From IMG/VR virus record IMGVR_UViG_3300047667_001010, positions 1 to 33,954 of that record: a stretch of DNA of 33,954 nt. The stretch is one strand, 5' to 3'. The notes beneath the pieces were generated by a model. That model did no database searches, was not told where the DNA came from, and saw only the letters and a list, made by a program, of their open reading frames with translations. Both the position numbers and the translations under genes were made by a program. Positions 14,938 to 23,003 of the stretch are shown here, one piece after another (the first letter of the stretch is position 1; each line of letters opens with the position of its first letter). The DNA comes from a virus.

Positions 14938-17307
14938 TTAGTTCATTGGGGGTTGTGGGGGCATCGCGTCTGGCGCTGCTTCTGGGTTTGGCTGTGGCTG
15001 TGGTTGCGGTTGTTGTTGTGTGGCCGGATCGCCGGGGGGCAGGGCGTTAGGATCTGCCATTGGTGGGCCGCCCTGTGGCTTGGTGGCGTTCAATCGTTGT
15101 TGAATCGCTGTTGCCATAATTTGGTCGGCTGTCGCGGCAGCGTTGGGCACACCCATAAGTGAAATTGATGTTTCAATCGCGCTCTGGATGTTGGCGAGGT
15201 AGAGCCCATCCATTTCAGCCTCGCTAAGTTTGGCTTGAGCCATAGCGCGCATGCCTTCGCCTTGGGCTTTATTGGCTTTGCCCTCTTTTTCGGCTTTGTC
15301 TGCCATTGCCATTGACTGCTCGAACTCCGCCTTTGCCGCTTTTGACTTCTCCAGTGCCAACGTTTCTTCGTCGGGATTGTTTGGATCGGCGTCGGGATCT
15401 GCAACACCAGTGATTTGGCGGATGCGTTTGACAATTTCATCTTGCTTGGGAATATCCATGGCTTCGATAACCAAGTCAGCAATCTGCATAGCAAACATTG
15501 GGTTGGCCTGACCAATGACGCCAACAAGGGCGACAAGCTGTTCAACGGCTGCCTGTCGGTGTGTTGCGCGGTAGTCTTCCTCGGATACGATAAAGTCTGC
15601 CTTGGTGAGGCCAATGAAGTTGTTCTCTTCGCCGTCAATGCTGTCGTCGTTGATCCCCACATACTCGGGATTTCCGCGCTTATTGGTGATCCTAAAATTC
15701 TTCTTCTCGGTGAAGAACTGCTCGACGTTGGATAGAACCTTTTCGCCGTGGATCTTGCGGCAAAAACGCAGGTTTTCAAAGAAAGTGTTCGTTGTCAGTT
15801 GGCCTTGATCTTGTCGGGCAGTGATGGCCTTACCGGATGTGGCGTTGGATGACCGGCCCATATTTTCATTGGTAACGCCAGATGTCTGCTCAATCATGGA
15901 AATACCGCGCGACATCGCATCACTTTGCGCGTTGGCCAGTGCTAGATCAGTCGTGGTTTGCGGCGCTTGTGAGCCCTCATTGTAAACGATGTACGCATCA
16001 GGTCGCAGAACTTCCTCACGCATCGCTTCGTGATCGTCGGTGGCGTTTTTGGAAATTACAGTCTTTTGCGCGGACAGGTGCCAAAGAGCCTTGCTGGCGC
16101 GCTTGTTAATATCGATCTGGATACTTCGCACGCCACGGATCATTCCATAAGGGAAACCTGTTTCAGCATCACGATATCCCCACATAGGTGTGAAGGGGAA
16201 ACGGTTGTGGCGATATGGGCTTTCAGTATCGATCAGCAAGCCCTGTTCACACATGATAGCGACGCGCACACGCTCCTTGACCTTACTGGCGATGGTTGCG
16301 CGGCCTTCGTTGATTTCTGCAACGTGGCCTTCTGACCATTTGTCGAAGATTTCGCCTGTAAAGTCACCTCCACGTAGAAATTCCGTTTCCTCCGGGACAC
16401 GATACCAGACCTCAATCAACCGAACGCGTTTCCGGCTAGACATTTCGGAATAGAGTGACGAGCCAGCAAAGTCGTTGATTGCCATTTCCTGCGCGTCCAT
16501 AGCGTCATCGCCTGACTGCGACGTTGCGTGGCGGGACTCATATGTGGTTTCGACGGATTGGCGTATGACTTCCGCGCGGTGTGGGAACATTGTGATAGCG
16601 CGATCAAGATCCAGCCACTTGGGGCGGAACATATAACGGCCATCTGATAGATCCCATTCCGTGGCTGCGGAATCATAGATGATATTGCGCCAGCTTTCGT
16701 GCCGCTCAAATACAATCTCGCGTCCATCTTCCGGATCCTGCACACCAGTTTCCATCCAAGACAGACCTGCTTTGACCTGCTCCCCGAATGATCGGCTTTC
16801 ATGCATGGGGCGGTGACAGACATCCGATAGATATTTCATCAACTCGGTCTTGCGTTCTGCCTGTGCCAGCCCTTCCTTGCGTCGTGGAAGGATTGAATAG
16901 TCCATGGGCTTCTGACGTTGAGAACCAAGGATCCAGTTAACGGACGTGAATGTGACGTTGTAGACCAATGGGACCTGACCACGCGATTCAAGGACGGCGA
17001 TATCGGCTTCGTCCCATTGTTTGTGATCGTAGATTGCCTCGTCAGTCGCCATTTCCATCCGTGGGATGTAGTGAACATTCAATTCGCGCTGATAGTGCCC
17101 CATGAGGTTGCGGTGAACCGCCATCATGCTTTGGCTGTCGAGAGGATCTGGTTCTTCGTCTTCCTCGGGCTCCTTGCCCCATCCAGCATAGGAATCGCCG
17201 GGAACCTCGGACGAATGCTTGCGAAAAGCATCTTCGGGGCGGGTGTATTCGTCTTCTTCTCGCTCAAACATCGTCCCAAATATCCCTCTGTTCGACAATT
17301 TTGCCAT
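14938..17307 (-). CDS. Portal protein (P22-type)
   Basis: The protein has 789 aa, close to the usual 700-790 of P22 gp1-like portals. Key stretches are NWILGSQRQKPMDYSILPRR in the N-terminal core, the FPFTPMWGYRDAETGFPYGM segment and GMIRGVRSIQIDINKRASKA leading into the long crown helices, GKAITARQDQGQ, and a C-terminal helical barrel ending in a Pro/Gln-rich tail (QQQPQPQPQPNPE). The dodecameric portal is the DNA gateway and seat of the tail. The gene starts inside the last 44 bases of the preceding 150-aa gene and is followed by the scaffold gene. Confidence 0.9.
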   Translation of the reverse strand: MAKLSNRGIFGTMFEREEDEYTRPEDAFRKHSSEVPGDSYAGWGKEPEEDEEPDPLDSQSMMAVHRNLMGHYQRELNVHYIPRMEMATDEAIYDHKQWDEADIAVLESRGQVPLVYNVTFTSVNWILGSQRQKPMDYSILPRRKEGLAQAERKTELMKYLSDVCHRPMHESRSFGEQVKAGLSWMETGVQDPEDGREIVFERHESWRNIIYDSAATEWDLSDGRYMFRPKWLDLDRAITMFPHRAEVIRQSVETTYESRHATSQSGDDAMDAQEMAINDFAGSSLYSEMSSRKRVRLIEVWYRVPEETEFLRGGDFTGEIFDKWSEGHVAEINEGRATIASKVKERVRVAIMCEQGLLIDTESPYRHNRFPFTPMWGYRDAETGFPYGMIRGVRSIQIDINKRASKALWHLSAQKTVISKNATDDHEAMREEVLRPDAYIVYNEGSQAPQTTTDLALANAQSDAMSRGISMIEQTSGVTNENMGRSSNATSGKAITARQDQGQLTTNTFFENLRFCRKIHGEKVLSNVEQFFTEKKNFRITNKRGNPEYVGINDDSIDGEENNFIGLTKADFIVSEEDYRATHRQAAVEQLVALVGVIGQANPMFAMQIADLVIEAMDIPKQDEIVKRIRQITGVADPDADPNNPDEETLALEKSKAAKAEFEQSMAMADKAEKEGKANKAQGEGMRAMAQAKLSEAEMDGLYLANIQSAIETSISLMGVPNAAATADQIMATAIQQRLNATKPQGGPPMADPNALPPGDPATQQQPQPQPQPNPEAAPDAMPPQPPMN

Positions 17308-17716
17308 GTAGGCTCTTTGTCATATGGCCAGTTATTGAGAGGGGGCGTTTAGGCGCCGGTGGCATTCGTATTAAGTCGTCTAAGCGTGATCTTACAACTG
17401 ACATAATTTGAAATATGTCGTCGTTATTCCCTTGGTTCTTACCCAAGTAGGGGCAAAAGTCTATCGCCAACAATGCGGCTTCGTATTCGTTACCGGTTTC
17501 TTCGGCCCATTTCCATGCGGATGACAAGGGCACAACACAGGGTGTGACTTCTGCAAGCGATCGATGCGCGGGAACCAGCACAAGGCACGGATCGTTGTTT
17601 CCGATAAACAGCCACGTACCAATAACGCGGATGTCTCCAATCTTGTGATCGAAGTGCATATACATCAAATCGAGCGCTGGGCGTTCTTTGACTGGTGTGA
17701 ATGATGTTGGTGTCAT
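17264..17716 (-). CDS. Small protein between terminase and portal, function unknown
   Basis: The start at 17716 (MTPTSFTPVKERPALDLMY) forms an ATGA overlap with the terminase stop; the longer frame upstream is a shadow of the terminase gene. The protein has 150 aa: a strand-rich first half (IGDIRVIGTWLFIGNNDPCLVLVPAH) resembling a small beta-barrel, then a helical second half (WKWAEETGNEYEAALLAIDF) and a basic C-terminus. It overlaps the portal start by 44 bases. A packaging or head-assembly accessory role is inferred from place. Confidence 0.72.
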   Translation of the reverse strand: MTPTSFTPVKERPALDLMYMHFDHKIGDIRVIGTWLFIGNNDPCLVLVPAHRSLAEVTPCVVPLSSAWKWAEETGNEYEAALLAIDFCPYLGKNQGNNDDIFQIMSVVRSRLDDLIRMPPAPKRPLSITGHMTKSLHGKIVEQRDIWDDV

Positions 17717-19314
17717 GCGACGAGTCCTGACCTTCTGTTTTTGGTGCGGCTGCTTATTGTCTTGCTGGCAGCTTTGTATCCCTGCGCCTTTTGGCGAAGT
17801 GCATCTGTTGCGTGGCTTGCGTCGTCGTGGCGTGGCACGTTTGTCCACGTTTGAAGACGGATGTTGTATTCGCGCGTGTAGTTTTCGACGTGTTTCAGAC
17901 CTTCCTTGGTGGTCTCTTCGTTGAAACAGTAGGTTGCGAAGTCGTTCCGCATCAGGTCGATGCCATGTTGGATGGTGGACACGCGCGGGACCAGCTGCCA
18001 ATCCCATGACGGCTTTGCTTCTCGCAGTTGCGATAAAAGAGACCGGACGTCCTCAATACCTTGGCGTTGTTGTGCCGCATCGTGTGGTAGGTACATCGTG
18101 CCGACACTGACCTGTAACGTGTCGATCCAGTTTATGAAGGCTACGAAGCCCTCTCCGGCTGCTTCACGATAATTTATGAAGTGATCCATTGAATTGACGG
18201 ATTGGTGAAGCCAGCACACACAGGTATCGCTTGCTCCAATATCCCAGAAACCGTTGACGGGCAGTCCGGGGCGATGGGGGAACATTCCGATACGATTTTC
18301 GCGACGCGCGGCAGCAATAACATGGTGCATGTATTTGCCTTCGTTTCCGCTTTTCCAACATTCCTCGGGCGTCGACGGATATTCACGCCACATCAGTTCA
18401 GGTTCTACGCCAAAGTCTTCGTCGCGCTTATTAACGTACCAAGCGCGCTGTTCCAGATCGATGGCAACGTCCATCACACCTTCAATCAGGTTGAAGTATT
18501 TGTGATCGGCAGGGGATATCACGACGCCATCCGGATCCATGCGATACGCCGGATCCATCCACCACGCGTAAAAGTGGAATTTGTAGTCTGCGATGGTCAG
18601 TTGTTTGTTTGACTTGTGCTTTGCCTCTGCGCGGCGTGCCATATCGTAGAAATATCCGGACTGACCTTCCGCGGTGGATTCGATGAACACAAATCCGTCA
18701 CTTGGCACTGCTTGTAGCGAACCGGTGGTTAACTCTTTCGCTTTATCGGGGTGATTTGCTGCAATCTTGCCCATTTCTGACACGTGCAGAAAGTGAACGG
18801 TGCCAGATCTTGCAGAGGTAACAACGCGGATCTGTGAATTGTTGTGCTTGAATATCAGTTCGGACTGAGTGTCCTTTTTCAGTGGCATAACCTTGAGCAG
18901 GAACGTGGGAAGGCGTTCATATGCATACATGATCTTATCGCGGAACAGTTCGCCGGCCGCTAAGAGATCCTGTGCGATAACCACTACGTTCCGGTCTTCG
19001 TTGAACAGGGCAAAATCAAGCGCAAGTATTTCAATCAGTGTTGAAAACCCCATTTGGCGGGCTTTTAGGATCAGGTTTCGCCCATGCGCCTCCGCTAAGA
19101 ACTTTCGCTGGGCAAGGTTGGGGGTGAATGGCTGTTCAAGTGAAACCTCTGCGCTGTCTTCTGTGGCGGCAGCTATCTTCACTTTGATTTTGTAAAGTCT
19201 GCCGGACGTGATGCGCCAGTACCAATCATCGAGATTCCGTAGAACCTCTGCATCCTCTGGGTTGATGTCCAGCGCCTCTAGGGCTGCAATGGTTTGGGAT
19301 AGACTATCGCTCAC
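17713..19314 (-). CDS. terL: Terminase large subunit
   Basis: The 533-aa protein starts with GTG in a GTGA overlap with the upstream gene. The ATPase part shows an atypical Walker A (LKARQMGFST, about 83-92), Walker B ending in a catalytic Glu (FLHVSE, E180) and the coupling motif STAEG (213-217). The nuclease part shows FWDIGASDT (D358), YLPHDAA (D412) and HDDASHATDALR (D504), the three acidic positions of an RNase H-like domain. It pumps DNA through the portal and cuts concatemers. Packaging mode (headful, cos or direct repeats) cannot be settled here. Confidence 0.93.
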   Translation of the reverse strand: MSDSLSQTIAALEALDINPEDAEVLRNLDDWYWRITSGRLYKIKVKIAAATEDSAEVSLEQPFTPNLAQRKFLAEAHGRNLILKARQMGFSTLIEILALDFALFNEDRNVVVIAQDLLAAGELFRDKIMYAYERLPTFLLKVMPLKKDTQSELIFKHNNSQIRVVTSARSGTVHFLHVSEMGKIAANHPDKAKELTTGSLQAVPSDGFVFIESTAEGQSGYFYDMARRAEAKHKSNKQLTIADYKFHFYAWWMDPAYRMDPDGVVISPADHKYFNLIEGVMDVAIDLEQRAWYVNKRDEDFGVEPELMWREYPSTPEECWKSGNEGKYMHHVIAAARRENRIGMFPHRPGLPVNGFWDIGASDTCVCWLHQSVNSMDHFINYREAAGEGFVAFINWIDTLQVSVGTMYLPHDAAQQRQGIEDVRSLLSQLREAKPSWDWQLVPRVSTIQHGIDLMRNDFATYCFNEETTKEGLKHVENYTREYNIRLQTWTNVPRHDDASHATDALRQKAQGYKAASKTISSRTKNRRSGLVA

Positions 19315-19730
19315 GAGGATATCACGCGACTGACATCAAGGGCGGCTTCCCATTGGAATTGGTGTTCGGGTGTCTCGTCTAGGTGGTCTGAAATATAGAT
19401 CGACATCCTTGCGCTTAAAATTGCATGCAGGATTGATCTTGGATCAAGGAATTCTCGGAATAGTGACACAGTCAGGAAGTCGTTGGGGCGGTTGCTGTCT
19501 TCCATCCGCACTACCAGCATGTCGGCAATCCATGGCTTGGGCGGCACCACTGCGAAAGCTGCATACGCGATCAGGCCATCAATTAGGCTTAGGTGGGGGC
19601 TGTTCGTCCGTTCCATGTTATCGCGCGCGCCAGCCAGTGTCATGTTCACGTGATCTAAAAGCGAGACTTGCGGTTGTCCCAAGTGTCCTGTCGGGTTTGA
19701 AATTAACGGATTGGACGGAATAAGTGTCAT
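19311..19730 (-). CDS. Small protein between the two terminase subunits, function unknown
   Basis: The 139-aa protein overlaps the small subunit by ATGA and the large subunit by GTGA, so all three are coupled. It is mainly helical with hydrophobic patches (SLIDGLIAYAAFAVVPPKPW, SILHAILSARMSIYIS). No motif was recognised. The tight coupling inside the terminase cassette suggests a role in packaging or in coordinating the two subunits; this is inference. Confidence 0.72.
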   Translation of the reverse strand: MTLIPSNPLISNPTGHLGQPQVSLLDHVNMTLAGARDNMERTNSPHLSLIDGLIAYAAFAVVPPKPWIADMLVVRMEDSNRPNDFLTVSLFREFLDPRSILHAILSARMSIYISDHLDETPEHQFQWEAALDVSRVISS

Positions 19731-20482
19731 TCTACGACACCGTCTTGCAATCGCTTGTCTCCGAATGCCGGAGGCGATCCTTTCTTTCCCAAATCTTTCA
19801 GGAAGTTGGCGAACACGGTGGATATTTCATCACCAGGCTTTCGTTCATCGTCAAAGACGCCAAGGAATCGCGCGACTTGGTCGAGTGCATGCGTTTGGTC
19901 GTGGGTTTTGATTTCGATGCCATGCTGGGTCTGTTTTACGCCTGCATATAGCGCGCGTGAGGCAGGTGGCAGCTTGTTTGTATCCTTGAGCACAGTGAAG
20001 CTATCTCCACGTCCGTCACAGCGCTGACAGGTTGCGCAAGGATCGCCTTTGCGTCTGTATCCATATCCACCTTCGTTGGTTGGTTCATCGAAAGATGCGC
20101 GCTTTGCTTCGGGGATCTGTCGCCAGCTTTGGTGTGTCTCTTCAAACTCCGCCTTGGTGCGCCAATGGTACTGGCCTTTCTTGCCATAGCAGAACCGGCA
20201 GGGGGCGACTTCAAGGCTCATGATGTCGTTAATGTCGGCTGTGGCGATCATCAGGTATCGGGAAGCGACATCCGCCACGGATATCATCGCAATCTCCATA
20301 GCCTTTTTGGTTAACTCTGCGATGCGGGATTTGACCATCGGCTCCTTCATCATCTTGTTCCCGTGAGTGCTTGCAGATGCCTTCGCATATCCGGCGCGTA
20401 CCGCTGCCTTAGCAATGCTGCGGTCCTTCATATATTCGACGCAAAACGCGTCTTTTTTTGCTGAAAGTTTGCCTGTGGCCAC
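19727..20482 (-). CDS. terS: Terminase small subunit
   Basis: A GTG at 20482 preceded by AGGAAG at ideal spacing is chosen; upstream in-frame ATGs would code across the control region. The 251-aa protein begins with the terminase_2-type DNA-binding part (LSAKKDAFCVEYMKDRSIA, then KAAVRAGYAKASAS). The centre carries two cysteine groups (CRFC and CATCQRC) that could bind zinc, as in other members with a Cys-rich insert. The C-terminus is charged and likely binds the large subunit. It recognises the phage DNA packaging site. Confidence 0.85.
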   Translation of the reverse strand: MATGKLSAKKDAFCVEYMKDRSIAKAAVRAGYAKASASTHGNKMMKEPMVKSRIAELTKKAMEIAMISVADVASRYLMIATADINDIMSLEVAPCRFCYGKKGQYHWRTKAEFEETHQSWRQIPEAKRASFDEPTNEGGYGYRRKGDPCATCQRCDGRGDSFTVLKDTNKLPPASRALYAGVKQTQHGIEIKTHDQTHALDQVARFLGVFDDERKPGDEISTVFANFLKDLGKKGSPPAFGDKRLQDGVVE

Positions 20483-20564
20483 GGTTCTAGCTTCCTGCCG
20501 GATGTGCGTTACGCGTCCACACTTCTGGTTTTTTTGATAACAGGTCAAGATTATTCGAGTTTGT

Positions 20565-20593
20565 TTGATAATCACGGCCATTATTTTGATCAA
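20565..20593 (-). promoter_or_regulatory. Candidate promoter for the virion operon
   Basis: On the minus strand TTGATC and TATCAA are spaced by 17 bases, each matching four of six consensus positions, about 83 bases before the terminase small-subunit start. It is the best sigma70-like candidate found for the leftward operon, but weak. Confidence 0.3.
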
Positions 20594-20609
20594 TTGGCCC
20601 GATTTTACC

Positions 20610-20638
20610 TTGTATGTGTAACGTTTTGTTACTATCCT
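20610..20638 (+). promoter_or_regulatory. Candidate early promoter with operator-like inverted repeat
   Basis: TTGTAT (20610-20615), a 17-base spacer and TATCCT (20633-20638) form a plausible sigma70-type promoter 48 bases before the first rightward gene. The spacer contains the inverted repeat GTAAC-GTTTT-GTTAC (20618-20632), exactly where a repressor would block polymerase. The regulator is unknown. Around it, 20483-20685 holds no other convincing gene. Confidence 0.5.
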
Positions 20639-20685
20639 ATATGAACAGGCCAAGAATTTTGGCAAAGCCACGCAAGGATCAGACG

Positions 20686-21042
20686 ATGAAAACTCAATAT
20701 CCAAATCTTTTTAGCGCGACCGAGGCAGCTATCATTTCCAAAGTTCAGGAATGGTTTTTGAGCCAGACTGACACGAGGTACGCAATTCGTGTTTTCGACG
20801 GCGAAGAAACATCCTGCCAGATAACGCGCAACGTTGTTGAAATTAACGCTGCGGTCGCGATCACTGATGAAACATCATTTGTGATTTACGAGGAACGCGG
20901 TGAGCGGATTGGTTCAATCCTCTTCATTCATGGAAATGAAGGTGATGTTTTGTCCGATTTTGGTTGGGACAAAAACAACGCGAAGGCGGCAGAAACCATG
21001 GATGCAATGTGGACATCCATTCAATCAGAGTTGGATCTGTAA
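20686..21042 (+). CDS. First early gene, function unknown
   Basis: The start at 20686 (MKTQYPNLFSATEAAIISKV) has AAGGA eight bases upstream; an earlier in-frame ATG lies inside the promoter. The protein has 118 aa, is acidic, and is a small alpha/beta protein (RYAIRVFDGEETSCQIT, INAAVAITDETSFVIYEE, ERIGSILFIHGNEGDVLSDF). No family was recognised. As the gene nearest the operator-controlled promoter, it may act early in take-over or regulation. Confidence 0.72.
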   Translation: MKTQYPNLFSATEAAIISKVQEWFLSQTDTRYAIRVFDGEETSCQITRNVVEINAAVAITDETSFVIYEERGERIGSILFIHGNEGDVLSDFGWDKNNAKAAETMDAMWTSIQSELDL

Positions 21043-21043
21043 A

Positions 21044-21274
21044 ATGACAAACCAAAACACCAAATTTTTCTATGTCACAGCGATTGAGGGCGACAGCGTC
21101 TTCTATCTCGCCGGACCTTACGTTGATCACCAAGTGGCTCTGGCCCGCGTTAGCGCTGCCGAGCGCTCCGCGAATGATCCTACATTGAATACCAATTGGG
21201 CCCGCGCGGCCTTCATGTCTTTCGGCACAGTCGGATCCAAGATCCGCAAAGCCACTGCATTGGGAGTAATCTAA
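21044..21274 (+). CDS. Small conserved 'GPY...GT' phage protein, function unknown
   Basis: The 76-aa protein starts one base after the preceding stop. It has the pattern FYVTAIEGD, then LAGPYVDHQVALARVSAAE, then RAAFMSFGTVG and a C-terminal LGV. I recall this pattern from short uncharacterised proteins widespread in phages and plasmids of Proteobacteria; the function is unknown. It shares one base with the next gene (TAATG). Confidence 0.75.
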   Translation: MTNQNTKFFYVTAIEGDSVFYLAGPYVDHQVALARVSAAERSANDPTLNTNWARAAFMSFGTVGSKIRKATALGVI

Positions 21275-21963
21275 TGGAACGTCCAAACAACATCATAAGC
21301 GCGCTGCGCACACCGGCACCAAAATCAAAGCTGCAAAATGCGGTGGGAATATCGCACTGGTTGAGCGTCACAACGGTTATCACAGAAGATGCCAAAATCT
21401 GGTTGGTGCGTGGGTATGATCAAAGCAACCCCACTTTGTCTGCCTGTTCCCATGTTGCCGCTGTTGACCTTGATGACATCTACGGTGTGGTTGATCGCGA
21501 CAACCCAGCTATCGATGACTTAGGCATCCGGTCTGAAAGCCACGTTCACTACACTGGTGATGGCCCTACTATAACAGAGATACCAACGCCTGTTGATGCG
21601 CCAAGCGTGACTTATCAACTTGAGCGCTCCTACATCGGTGATAACGAACAGTGGCGCGGCGATATGGTTAAGGTTGATTCCGTAAAATATCCAGATCGTA
21701 AAGTTGCGCAGTCCGAAGCTGACACGTTAAATGGCAAACCGTTCAGCGTGTTTTTCTGGCGCGTCCTGCCATCCACTGCGTCCGCTGCGCTTCCTCTGAC
21801 ATCTTTCGATACGTCGCAGTCCCTTGACGTAATTTGGGAAGCGTTGAGCAGTTACCGTGACGACTGCATTCCGGCTGGTTTTGATGAAAATGACAAAACT
21901 TGGGATGACGTCACCACTGCAATGGCGTGGATTACCGAAGCACTTGGGGTGGATCCATTATGA
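21274..21963 (+). CDS. Early protein, function unknown
   Basis: The 229-aa protein starts in a TAATG overlap (MERPNNIISALRTPAPKSKL). It looks like a two-part alpha/beta protein: a first half with AKIWLVRGYDQSNPTLSACS and VDLDDIYGVVDR, and a second half with MVKVDSVKYPDRKVAQSEAD, FSVFFWRVLPS, and a C-terminal acidic helix region (DVIWEALSSYRDD). No motif was recognised. It ends in ATGA with the next gene. Confidence 0.72.
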   Translation: MERPNNIISALRTPAPKSKLQNAVGISHWLSVTTVITEDAKIWLVRGYDQSNPTLSACSHVAAVDLDDIYGVVDRDNPAIDDLGIRSESHVHYTGDGPTITEIPTPVDAPSVTYQLERSYIGDNEQWRGDMVKVDSVKYPDRKVAQSEADTLNGKPFSVFFWRVLPSTASAALPLTSFDTSQSLDVIWEALSSYRDDCIPAGFDENDKTWDDVTTAMAWITEALGVDPL

Positions 21964-22202
21964 AACCAGCAACCAAAGCCATGATGGATGAGATTGTAGA
22001 ACACGCGAACGCGGGTAACGACATCATCCCAATGTTCTTTCAGCCACGCAGGGGCGGTATTGATGCCACTGTATCAGCTGCAATCCGCTGCGCGAAGGCG
22101 CGCGGTCTGATTGTTCCGGCTGGCTTGGATGGTGTGGGTAATCCCATGTACCGCGCGCCGGTCAAGTTACAGACGCACGCGGCACATATGACGATTAACT
22201 AA
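21960..22202 (+). CDS. Small winged-helix-like protein
   Basis: The 80-aa protein starts in an ATGA overlap. The middle (ATVSAAIRCAKARGLIVPAG then VGNPMYRAP) resembles a winged-helix recognition helix followed by a hairpin wing. It could be a DNA-binding regulator, but this is a pattern judgement without catalytic or diagnostic residues. It is the last gene before the large stem-loop at 22214-22262. Confidence 0.65.
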   Translation: MKPATKAMMDEIVEHANAGNDIIPMFFQPRRGGIDATVSAAIRCAKARGLIVPAGLDGVGNPMYRAPVKLQTHAAHMTIN

Positions 22203-22213
22203 TCGTGCACCCC

Positions 22214-22262
22214 TGTCAAAACCCCTGTCAAAACCTGTTGGAGGGTTTTGACAGTTTTGACA
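22214..22262 (+). repeat. Stem-loop built from four TGTCAAAA repeats
   Basis: Two direct copies of CTGTCAAAAC are followed by two inverted copies. CTGTCAAAACC (22225-22235) pairs perfectly with GGTTTTGACAG (22244-22254) around an 8-base loop. After a CCC bulge, TGTCAAAA (22214-22221) pairs with TTTTGACA (22255-22262), giving 19 pairs in all. It lies 24 bases before the start codon of the zinc-ribbon-like gene and just upstream of its AAAGGA ribosome site. No T-run follows on the plus strand. It may be an operator array, an RNA structure controlling translation, or a replication element. Confidence 0.75.
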
Positions 22263-22286
22263 CCCCCTCCAAAAAAAGGAAAACCA

Positions 22287-23003
22287 ATGCCTGAATTCAA
22301 AGCTAGAGTAGCCATGAACGCCCGAGTTTACGGGTCCGTCACAATCGAAGCCAACACGCTTGAAGAGGCGGGTAAACTGATTGATGCACAATATGTGTCT
22401 GATAATTTCACGCCACACGGTGGCAATAATGATATCGATTATTCGCACCCATCCGCTATCTGGGTGGAATGTGTTCAAGATGAAGATGCCGACGATGATG
22501 CTGACAGTCTTACTGAATTTGATGTACCTGACGGGCCATGGATGAGGCATTCAGCCGTTTCTCACGTTGAATCGCAGTCACCAGCAGAACAGCGCATTAT
22601 CGATCAGATGACAGCCATGGCCTACATGCCGCAATTCTCGGACATTTCCGGTGTCTCGCTGCCGGATCCTGACATTCAAAAGATGCCGAAACGGCAAGTT
22701 AGGTTTGAATGCCAATACTGCCTTGAGGATGTATACTTTGACACAACTGCATATTGGGATGCCGATATGCAGTGTTACCGTTTCAGCGATGATTTTAACA
22801 GCAATTATGCCTACTGCGGTGATTGTGGCGGGGAGGATTGTCTAAAGGTTGTTGATATTACAACTGGTGATGTCTTGGGATTAAGCACGGATCAAGAGAC
22901 GTGGATCCCGCTTGATCAGGCAAAGGCTGAACGCGACACCCAGCAGAAAGCCTATGACCACAAATTCGCCAATTTGACGGCGCATAAGGAATCTCAATCG
23001 TGA
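22287..23003 (+). CDS. Zinc-ribbon-like early protein
   Basis: The start at 22287 (MPEFKARVAMNARVYGSVTI) follows AAAGGA and the stem-loop. The protein has 238 aa. The N-terminal third is strand-rich (RVYGSVTIEANTLEEAGKLI, a pattern common in small phage early proteins), followed by a very acidic linker (DEDADDDADS). Residues about 132-188 carry FECQYC and YAYCGDCGGEDC, two cysteine pairs suited to a zinc ribbon. It overlaps the methyltransferase by GTGA. The link to the methyltransferase (regulation or specificity) is inferred from coupling only. Confidence 0.72.
   Translation: MPEFKARVAMNARVYGSVTIEANTLEEAGKLIDAQYVSDNFTPHGGNNDIDYSHPSAIWVECVQDEDADDDADSLTEFDVPDGPWMRHSAVSHVESQSPAEQRIIDQMTAMAYMPQFSDISGVSLPDPDIQKMPKRQVRFECQYCLEDVYFDTTAYWDADMQCYRFSDDFNSNYAYCGDCGGEDCLKVVDITTGDVLGLSTDQETWIPLDQAKAERDTQQKAYDHKFANLTAHKESQS

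Noticed and set aside
14590-15162. 190-aa plus-strand frame opposite scaffold and portal ends
   Set aside because: Extreme Cys, Phe and Trp content from reading Ala/Gln-rich coding in antisense.
22246-22262. TTGACA boxes in the stem-loop as a promoter
   Set aside because: No acceptable -10 box follows at 16-18 bases; the boxes are better explained as part of the repeat array.
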